This document shows positions 56,973-64,000 of a stretch of 64,000 nt of DNA, in pieces; position 1 is the stretch's first letter; each line of letters opens with the position of its first letter. Position numbers and translations under genes: made by a program. Location of the stretch: assembly GCF_003576645.1 (NCBI RefSeq), contig NC_044923.1, positions 3,788,404 through 3,852,403 on the forward strand, given 5' to 3'. The notes beneath the pieces were generated by a model. The model ran no database searches. It was not told where the DNA came from and worked only from the letters and a program-made list of their open reading frames with translations. Origin of the DNA: Ipomoea triloba. Taxonomy: Eukaryota; Streptophyta; Magnoliopsida; Solanales; Convolvulaceae.

Positions 56973-57377
56973 GAGTTAATTCCATTTTTCATTATAAATT
57001 TATAGGTGAAAATTAACTTTTAGTCATTTTTTATTAGAACATCCCTAATTGGTCTTAGTATTATTGCGGCATGACCATTTTTAGTCCGTCATCAACAAAA
57101 TCGTTGAAATGTCGTTAATACAAAGACATTTCAATCTTTTTTATACAAAGTAGATTGAATCGCTATATTTTTTATATTTATTTGTTTGAAAAAAAAATTC
57201 ATAATTGAAGATCGAAATGTCCTTGTATATAATGATATTTAAATTGTTTTGTTGATAAATGACAAAAAATGGTCATCCCACGATAATACTAGGACCAAAA
57301 GTGAATGTTTTGATAAAAAAAAAGGACTTAAAATGGATTGACACATATAAATCTAAGACAAAAAATGAAATTAACTC
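56973..57377. mobile_element. Mutator-like MITE with perfect 9-bp TSD, 405 bp
   Basis: Ends gagttaattccattttt and the inverted aaaaatgaaattaactc match 16 of 17. Both flanks carry TAAGTTGTA (56964-56972 and 57378-57386), a perfect 9-bp target duplication typical of MULEs. The interior is inverted-repeat rich and non-coding. Confidence 0.9.
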
Positions 57378-57386
57378 TAAGTTGTA

Positions 57387-58499
57387 TTAAGTTTATGTTT
57401 CCATCCTCTCTCACTTTGCGTGTTCTAATGAGACCAGTCAGACCACCTCCTTCCATGAGATCCAACATGGATGCACACAAACCACTACACGAATGCACAC
57501 AACCTACTCTATGGTAAATTGTGTGCATTGTGTAGTTTGAATTTTAGATTGTGTCCATTCATGTACAAGTCTCACGGTCTCACAAGAGGAGGTGATCTCA
57601 TTTCATCACTAATACATAGATTTGAATGCATTATGACCCTAAAAGGGAGTTTTAGGCTTCTTCCATGATAAATTAATTAAGAGCTTAGCCATTACTCATT
57701 GCGTCGGCAGGTCTTAATTAATTGTGTTATTAATTTAAATAATTAATTAATTTGATTGTTTGTGGTGATCAATTAATTAAGCTTATTGGAGATGATTATG
57801 AAAACAGAAAACATGCTTGGAATTGTTTGCCAATTATGACAAAACTATAAGCTAAGCTTTCCAAGACAAATATTAGTTTGAGAACATGGAGTGTGGCCCT
57901 AATAGAGACCCCCTTTTAGGTACTTGGTTAACATATTGGCAAAATGGAAAGAAGAAAAGAGTTTGGTTAGAGAAAGGGAAAGATTGATATCCGGCCAAGG
58001 GGTCATGGATTTTGGATTTATTTGAGAGATAGATTATGACATTTTTGTTACTTTGTACATTAAAATTTTTTAGGATTTGAATGTTACTACTGTTATGTAC
58101 TAAAAGTAAACGTACGTATTTAAAAGTATTCATATTTTCCTTCTTTCTTATGTTTTTAAGCAAATTATATATTGATACAATTATCAATTTTGATGTACTT
58201 TTCTATGGAGATTGCGATGTGGTACTATATGACATTCTAAAGATTCTCTAAATTGTATTGATGTTTACATTTCATTAAATTAAATAAGGATTATGATAAT
58301 TGTGCATCACTTTTGCATTTTTTTTTGGGGTATGTAAACATGATTTAATCTAATTAATTTGTAATGAGTTTGATCAATTCGCGAGTATTCAGTAAAAACA
58401 ATATATAACATATGCGGCTTTGCCAATTTGGGCTAAATTTAGCAGTAAATTGCACTTTCGATTTATGAAAAAGTCCACAATAAATTATATTTTTGTGAA
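57387..58499. other. Intergenic DNA, no gene seen
   Basis: 57460-57560 has repeated 'tgcacacaa' text. 57715-57785 is dense in 'taattaatt'. No coding sequence recognised. Confidence 0.35.
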
Positions 58500-58575
58500 G
58501 ATCCACATCCCCCGCCATCCACTTAATTGTAATCTGCATTCATTAAAAGTGGATCGATGGGATGTGGATCTACTT
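58500..58575. repeat. Small inverted repeat
   Basis: 'agatccacatccc' with 'gccatccact' pairs with 'agtggatcgatgggatgtgg' around a loop of about 25 nt. Confidence 0.5.
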
Positions 58576-58665
58576 AGTAAAAATTCATAATTGACAAATT
58601 GGATGTAGATTTTGTTTTTCGAAATCAACTACATCCACTCCATTTCGCCGATTCATTACTAGAAC

Positions 58666-58760
58666 CACTACAAGAAAATTCACGAATCACGACAAATTTT
58701 GCGACGGAATAGCTCGCTTCTGTTGCAAATTGACGACGGAAATTAAAAGTGCCTCATACA
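58666..58760 (+). mobile_element. CACTA-type transposon end
   Basis: CACTACAAGAAAATT at 58666 is the canonical terminus of plant En/Spm (CACTA) elements. 'gcgacggaatagctcg' and 'gacgacggaaatt' sub-terminal repeats follow. The opposite end is not in the window, so this is a fragment or the element was internally lost. Confidence 0.6.
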
Positions 58761-59404
58761 ATTATGACCTACTCAAGACATCTCATGGCCTGATAAAAAA
58801 TAATAATTTACGTGCAAACAAATATTTTCTACTAAATAAAATTTGAAAAAAATATGTACATACATATAATAATCATATAAATGTATGTATTGGTACCAAA
58901 TTCCTGACTTGTATAACAAAACATTAAAAAGGACTATTTGGATAGATCTATCCATCTCCCATTTCTCACTTGTGGATGAAGATATATGTCGGCAAATTAA
59001 AGGAAGGTGGTTTGCTTTACTTCAAATATTCAACCCTCTATCATAAGAAGTAAGAAAGTGATGATGCAAAAATACTGTAACCAAAATGACATCCTAATTT
59101 CCGTTCCACCTTCCACCTAGGTTTTGGAATGATTCATTAACCAAATCATTACCACCTAGGATCAATAAACAATTATAAAGATGATCTATAAGATTCTGAT
59201 CATGTCATAGAACCTAGTTTAAGGAGTTTTTAAACTCTCTTGATTGAAATGGTTTTGTCTTGATTTGATTATATAATATTTTCGTTACGATTTTATGTTC
59301 AATATGTTTAAATTTAACTTAATTATAACATTTTCAAAAAAAAAAAAAAACTTATTTATAACACTCATGTTTGATCATAATGATATAATTACCGTGTAGT
59401 GCTA
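58761..59404. other. Intergenic DNA
   Basis: AT-rich, with short repeats such as 'caaaatgacatcctaat'. No gene. Confidence 0.3.
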
Positions 59405-59600
59405 TTAAATATAGGTCCCGAAAGTGGTGATCGAGTGATTGAAGTATGATTCTCATATTAGAATGTCACGAGTTTGATCTCTCGATCGAGCCTATTACAT
59501 AGGGTCCTTATTATGCGATTTAGTTCTTCTATGTGATTTGCAGACTATTACATATAAGAACGGGGTTACCCAGTGCATATCATTAAAAGGTACGTAGTAG
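59405..59600 (+). mobile_element. tRNA-derived SINE
   Basis: 'agtggtgatcgagtgattga' resembles a Pol III A box, and 'cacgagtttgatctctc' a B box. It ends 'ggggttacccagtgcatat', a 3' block common in asterid SINEs. No tRNA folding. Confidence 0.55.
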
Positions 59601-60293
59601 TTGCTGGTCTTGAAAGTAAAATTTTTTGCCATCTGACATTACAGTATAAGCTAGTATATTTCATTTTTATTGTGGAGTAGGGTTACAAATTTATAGTACG
59701 TAATCAATAATCAATGAATAAAAAGAAATTTATTGGTATAAGATTAACAATATTTATGAAATATTTTGGTCTTTCTAACTTTATCCTTAAACATATGATA
59801 CTAAAATGTTTATCAATTATTAATGTTTGTAAACGAAGATATATGGAACATTATTAAATGGCAGTATGGTACCATACCGACATAGTTCAATTCATAGTTT
59901 TATATTGAAGGTACTTAATAAACAAGTTTATCTTTGTTTTTTATATGGGTCATAGTTCTATACTTCTATTATGTGCAGTAGGGATGATAACGAAGTGGGG
60001 GAGTATACTCTTAATCCTTATTTTCATGACTTCACCTCATTGGAATTTTTTTTTAATCCATCTTTATTTTTGTGAGAAATTTTCGAGGGTGAGAAATCCT
60101 AGCTTTCTGGACAATTTTATAGTCAAATTAATAATTTAGTACAATTTTAATATTTAAATAAAAATTAAATATTAAATATTAAATTATTAATTTAAACTAA
60201 TATATCAAATTCAAATATTAGTCTAGCTAGTACTTTTTTTTTTTTGGAAAATATTAGTCTAGTACTTAAGTTTGTAATTCTTCATAACTTCGT
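59601..60293. other. Intergenic DNA
   Basis: AT-rich. 'agtagggatgataacgaag' near 59979 resembles the start of a common plant repeat family, without further support. Confidence 0.3.
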
Positions 60294-60375
<82 letters not shown>

Positions 60376-61093
60376 NNNNNNNNNNNNNNNNNNNNNNNNN
60401 NNNNNNNNNNNNNNNNNNNNNNNNNNNNNNNNNNNNNNNNNNNNNNNNNNNNNNNNNNNNNNNNNNNNNNNNNNNNNNNNNNNNNNNNNNNNNNNNNNNN
60501 NNNNNNNNNNNNNNNNNNNNNNNNNNNNNNNNNNNNNNNNNNNNNNNNNNNNNNNNNNNNNNNNNNNNNNNNNNNNNNNNNNNNNNNNNNNNNNNNNNNN
60601 NNNNNNNNNNNNNNNNNNNNNNNNNNNNNNNNNNNNNNNNNNNNNNNNNNNNNNNNNNNNNNNNNNNNNNNNNNNNNNNNNNNNNNNNNNNNNNNNNNNN
60701 NNNNNNNNNNNNNNNNNNNNNNNNNNNNNNNNNNNNNNNNNNNNNNNNNNNNNNNNNNNNNNNNNNNNNNNNNNNNNNNNNNNNNNNNNNNNNNNNNNNN
60801 NNNNNNNNNNNNNNNNNNNNNNNNNNNNNNNNNNNNNNNNNNNNNNNNNNNNNNNNNNNNNNNNNNNNNNNNNNNNNNNNNNNNNNNNNNNNNNNNNNNN
60901 NNNNNNNNNNNNNNNNNNNNNNNNNNNNNNNNNNNNNNNNNNNNNNNNNNNNNNNNNNNNNNNNNNNNNNNNNNNNNNNNNNNNNNNNNNNNNNNNNNNN
61001 NNNNNNNNNNNNNNNNNNNNNNNNNNNNNNNNNNNNNNNNNNNNNNNNNNNNNNNNNNNNNNNNNNNNNNNNNNNNNNNNNNNNNNNNNNNNN

Positions 61094-61163
<70 letters not shown>
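60294..61163. repeat. (AT)n microsatellite with 718-base assembly gap
   Basis: AT units up to 60375, N 60376-61093, AT units 61094-61163. Both edges are the same repeat, so the gap is probably inside one long AT tract or a larger AT-rich element. Open frames across it are artefacts. Confidence 0.95.
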
Positions 61164-61165
<2 letters not shown>

Positions 61166-62428
61166 ATAGGGAATATCTCATGGGCTTATTATCTATGTGT
61201 ACCGCATACCTACTCGGTATCCGATCAAGTTATCGGGAGAAATTAATTCCAACCATAACCGACCTTAAGACTGACCAACCCGACCTAATGAATAATACTA
61301 TACGCCATCTAGAAAAATCTAGTTTAGTAATAAATAAATGCAACTTAGTAACTTAGTAAATTAGTATTTATACTTTCAGAAAAAAAAATCTATCACTACA
61401 TAATTTCGAATTAATAGAGGCAATTGAAAGACGTTGTCTTAAATAAAAGAGATTAGCATTGATCAAGCATGGTGATTGAGAGTTCAAAAGCATTTACCTT
61501 ACTTAAAAAGGAACATGATTGGTTAACTTAAAATTTTCTTCTAAAAAATTAATACTATATATTAAAATGATAATGTCATGATATTAAATGAAACTATATT
61601 TTTATAGTCTATGCTATTAACTAATACTCCGTACATAGTATAATTTTACTAAATATATAATGTTGTTGTGTATTTAAAAATAGATGGCATTGTTTTTTTT
61701 TTTTGAAATCATAGATGGCATTGTTTATATCAAAGAAAACACGGAGTAAATGATAGATGTCCCAGAAAGCAATGTTAATTGTCAAACTTCAAACAAAAGA
61801 GCTGACTAAAAACAGCAATTAATTCTGTGAAACAAAAGGAACCCAATGCATATTGGTCCCATTACCAACCTTTGACTCTTCAAGTACATGTATTATGGTT
61901 TCATGGGATCCACCATTTGAATTAAGAAGATGACCCAAAACAAATAATTTCACTTTTTCTTTTTTTAATTACATATTTTTATGAATTGAGCTTGAAGTGA
62001 TTAAAGTCATAAATTGCTTTAATTGTAAAAATAAATCAAATAAAATTTGATTAGTATAAATTATTAAACAATAACCATCTAAGAGTTATACGTTGAATGG
62101 TGTAAAGTGTCTTAGCTGATAATGTCGTTGATCACCCAGTGTCAAGAAGAGTTCAAGTGGCAGGGTATGACTTGTGCAACTAGGGTGTCTCGATCCCTTT
62201 ATTATTGATCCGAAAAAATATACAAAGTATATTCAAAAGTTACAAGTTACAATTTCCATAATAAATCGACAGAATTTTTATATTTTTCTAAAAGATTGTC
62301 TACCTATTAAGTTTAGAAACTCGTTATTTAGGTTAAATTGTCTTTTAAATTTCAACTAATAGGAGATGGAGCGCTCATACTCCACCACCTCATAATCTAT
62401 GGGGGATTGATCCTCGATTACGGGCAAA
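61164..62428. other. Intergenic DNA, no gene seen
   Basis: 61170-61330 is less AT-rich but not coding in any frame I can recognise. The remainder is AT-rich. Confidence 0.35.
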
Positions 62429-62689
62429 TTATACCATGGACCAGCGTTTACCTTGCATTGTAGACCATGATCCAAAAATAACATTCAGATTCTGTATAGT
62501 TAATACACTTTGTATCTGTATTTGACAATTTTTGTACTTGTACTTATTATATTATGCATCAGCAATTATCAAATTATTTGTTTACATGTACAGAAACTGT
62601 TAACGGTAGGTACAAAATGTGCTAACTGAAGTTACATAATTTTTGTATCAAGATTTATAATGCAATATGAACCTTTGTCCATGGTATAA
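62429..62689. mobile_element. MITE with 13-bp perfect TIRs
   Basis: Left end TTATACCATGGAC and right end GTCCATGGTATAA are exact inverted repeats 261 bp apart. The interior is AT-rich and non-coding. No clear target duplication. The ACCATGGTCC core also appears near 42786, 47710 and 50207, suggesting related ends there. Confidence 0.65.
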
Positions 62690-62809
62690 CAATTGCGATA
62701 ACGCAACAACAAGTGTTTGAAGTTTTTTTTTGGGGACTATTTCTGAGTCTAAGTAACAAATTTCATAAAAACAATACAATTAAAATGATTCAACCATTCG
62801 CCAACATCT

Positions 62810-62890
62810 TGTGATATAGTGGAACCCAATTGCACTTCTATATAAACAGATACTGCATTGTAACAAGTCAGTAGTTAAAAAAAAATGATT
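62810..62890 (+). mobile_element. SINE 3' fragment
   Basis: 'acagatactgcattgtaaca' then 'agtcagtagtt' and an A-run match the 3' body of the unit at 52255. The 'cttgtgatatagtgga' before it is a worn A box. Confidence 0.45.
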
Positions 62891-63398
62891 CAACCATTCT
62901 ATTGCTTTCCCAACCAAAGACTTGATCTTTGAATAATAATACCATTACAAATTACAATCAACTACTCATGAAGAATCTTGAAATTTGACTGTGATCAGTT
63001 TGTTTAATCTGTTGATCATGAGGCTAATCCAAATGAGGCACACTGCTCATAATCACAGGCGACTATATGAGTACAGTCTGGGGCCTCTGGGCGGCTTTCC
63101 TGTTTTGAAGTATAGACCATAAGATGAAAAGCAACAAGGAGAGCTCCAACTGGCAACTGCCACAGTGCCACCCACCCTCCGCCGGGCCCTCACAGTTTTT
63201 GGTGGATCAGATGTGGGCATTGTCGCTCGCGCTTCTTAAAGTTACAGTAAAACACACATGCACGGAAAAGTAGAGAACACACAATCTTATGAAATACGCC
63301 TATCAGGCATTTGTTCTAATGCCTCAACCACTCTTTTTCCTATATCTTCCACCGTCTTTCTCCCATTTGTTTACTCGTTTCTTTCATTTATCCCTCTC

Positions 63399-63402
<4 letters not shown>

Positions 63403-63443
<41 letters not shown>
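63403..63443 (+). repeat. (CT)n tract in the KIN-4 leader
   Basis: About 20 CT units in the probable 5' UTR or core promoter of the kinesin gene. CT/GA microsatellites are common at plant transcription starts. Confidence 0.8.
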
Positions 63444-63446
<3 letters not shown>

Positions 63447-63613
63447 GCTACTGTGTCTGTAGTTGTGGCATCACTTTCTGGCCCCTAAACTTGCTTCTCA
63501 CTTCTGTGATAAACCTCTCCGGCTAACTGTTTTCCAACCCAAACAACACATTTCCCACTTTTGTTTTTGGCTCATTATCTCAGCTGGAAAGGAGTTTGGG
63601 GGTCATCTCATCT

Positions 63614-63739
63614 ATGGAAGCTGCTAATTCTGGGGAGGATTGTCCAGTGAAAGTGGCAGTTCATGTTAGGCCACTCATCGGAGATGAGAAGCTCCAGGGT
63701 TGTCAAGATTGTGTTACTGTGGTCCCTGGGAAGCCTCAG
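63614..63739 (+). CDS. Kinesin-4 family motor protein, coding exon 1 (partial gene)
   Basis: KIN-4 proteins are plus-end microtubule motors. In plants they act on cortical microtubules and in delivering wall material (KIN-4A/FRA1 group). The exon gives 42 residues from the ATG at 63614: MEAANSGEDCPVKVAVHVRP, then LIGDEKLQGCQDCVTVVPGK and PQ. The VKVAVHVRPL block is the first beta-strand of the kinesin motor domain. The following GDExxQGCQDCVTVVPGKPQ is characteristic of plant KIN-4, closer in my judgement to the KIN-4C type than to FRA1 itself. It ends in phase 0 at CAG followed by GTACTC. The P-loop and the rest of the motor lie to the right of the window. The leader contains a CT repeat. 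Confidence 0.85.
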
Positions 63740-63948
63740 GTACTCTGACTAGTCACTGCACATATTTTGATTCTAGGATGAATTGATGGGAATTTAATGC
63801 TGTTTTGACGTTGTTGGGAATGTTTTATTTTTTATTTTTTTTTTAAAATTTACTCCCTATTTCTTTATTTATTTATCATCTTTCCCTTTACTATTCATGG
63901 TTTGTTGGAAATATAGATTTGGTTTTGGGGTTAAAATCTTCCAAGGTT

Positions 63949-63999
<51 letters not shown>

Positions 64000-64000
64000 G
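63740..64000 (+). other. KIN-4 intron 1 (partial)
   Basis: T-rich sequence after the GT donor, with a poly-T run at 63954-63996. It continues beyond the window. Confidence 0.7.

Noticed and set aside
60244..61356. Open frames of Ile-Tyr repeats across the AT gap
   Set aside because: AT microsatellite and N; not a protein.
63258..63488. Short protein upstream of the kinesin
   Set aside because: Its Ser-Leu repeat is the CT microsatellite; it is 5' leader or promoter.

Overview
This window is AT-rich nuclear DNA from a flowering plant. Genes are intron-bearing (GT-AG) and sparse. The intergenic space is full of (AT)n and (AAT)n microsatellites, MITEs, SINE-like tRNA-derived units and remnants of LTR, LINE and CACTA elements. 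The proteins (WOX4, SCE1, a plant KIN-4 kinesin, DREB-type AP2/ERF) are land-plant types. The WOX4 N-terminus and general repeat style fit a eudicot, probably an asterid; that is inference. Three N-gaps (885, 209 and 718 bases) sit inside simple repeats: poly-C, poly-T and (AT)n.

Layout. 1-800: first coding exon of a WOX4 homeobox gene on the minus strand, continuing off the left edge. 800-18500: gene-poor DNA with tandem repeats, foldback elements, a 22-bp minisatellite and two of the gaps. 18500-20240: gypsy and LINE fragments. 20300-30150: a tandem array of AP2/ERF repressor genes, all on the minus strand. One copy is open across the AP2 domain, three are broken but recognisable, and two are scraps. 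Two copies carry long arrays of a ~220-bp unit derived from their own promoter side. 32171-33451: an intronless, probably organelle-targeted NYN-domain plus C2H2 protein. 34300-36415: complete five-exon SCE1 (SUMO E2), 160 aa. 37900-50700: a lineage-specific-looking region with two direct copies and one inverted partial copy of a segment encoding a 25-residue-repeat coiled-coil protein, and an unrelated 153-aa coiled-coil gene between them. 51000-63000: mostly intergenic, with well-delimited MITEs (Stowaway-like, Mutator-like), SINE-like units, a CACTA end and the third gap. 63614-63739: first coding exon of a KIN-4 kinesin on the plus strand, running off the right edge.

The housekeeping genes (NYN, SCE1, KIN-4, WOX4) do not form a functional unit. 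The most unusual parts are (1) the decaying EAR-motif ERF array with amplified promoter modules and (2) the duplicated 25-residue-repeat coiled-coil genes, whose three segmental copies serve as internal controls for insertions, deletions and repeat expansion. I saw no CRISPR, operon or phage-like system, and none is expected here. No tRNA or rRNA gene was recognised.
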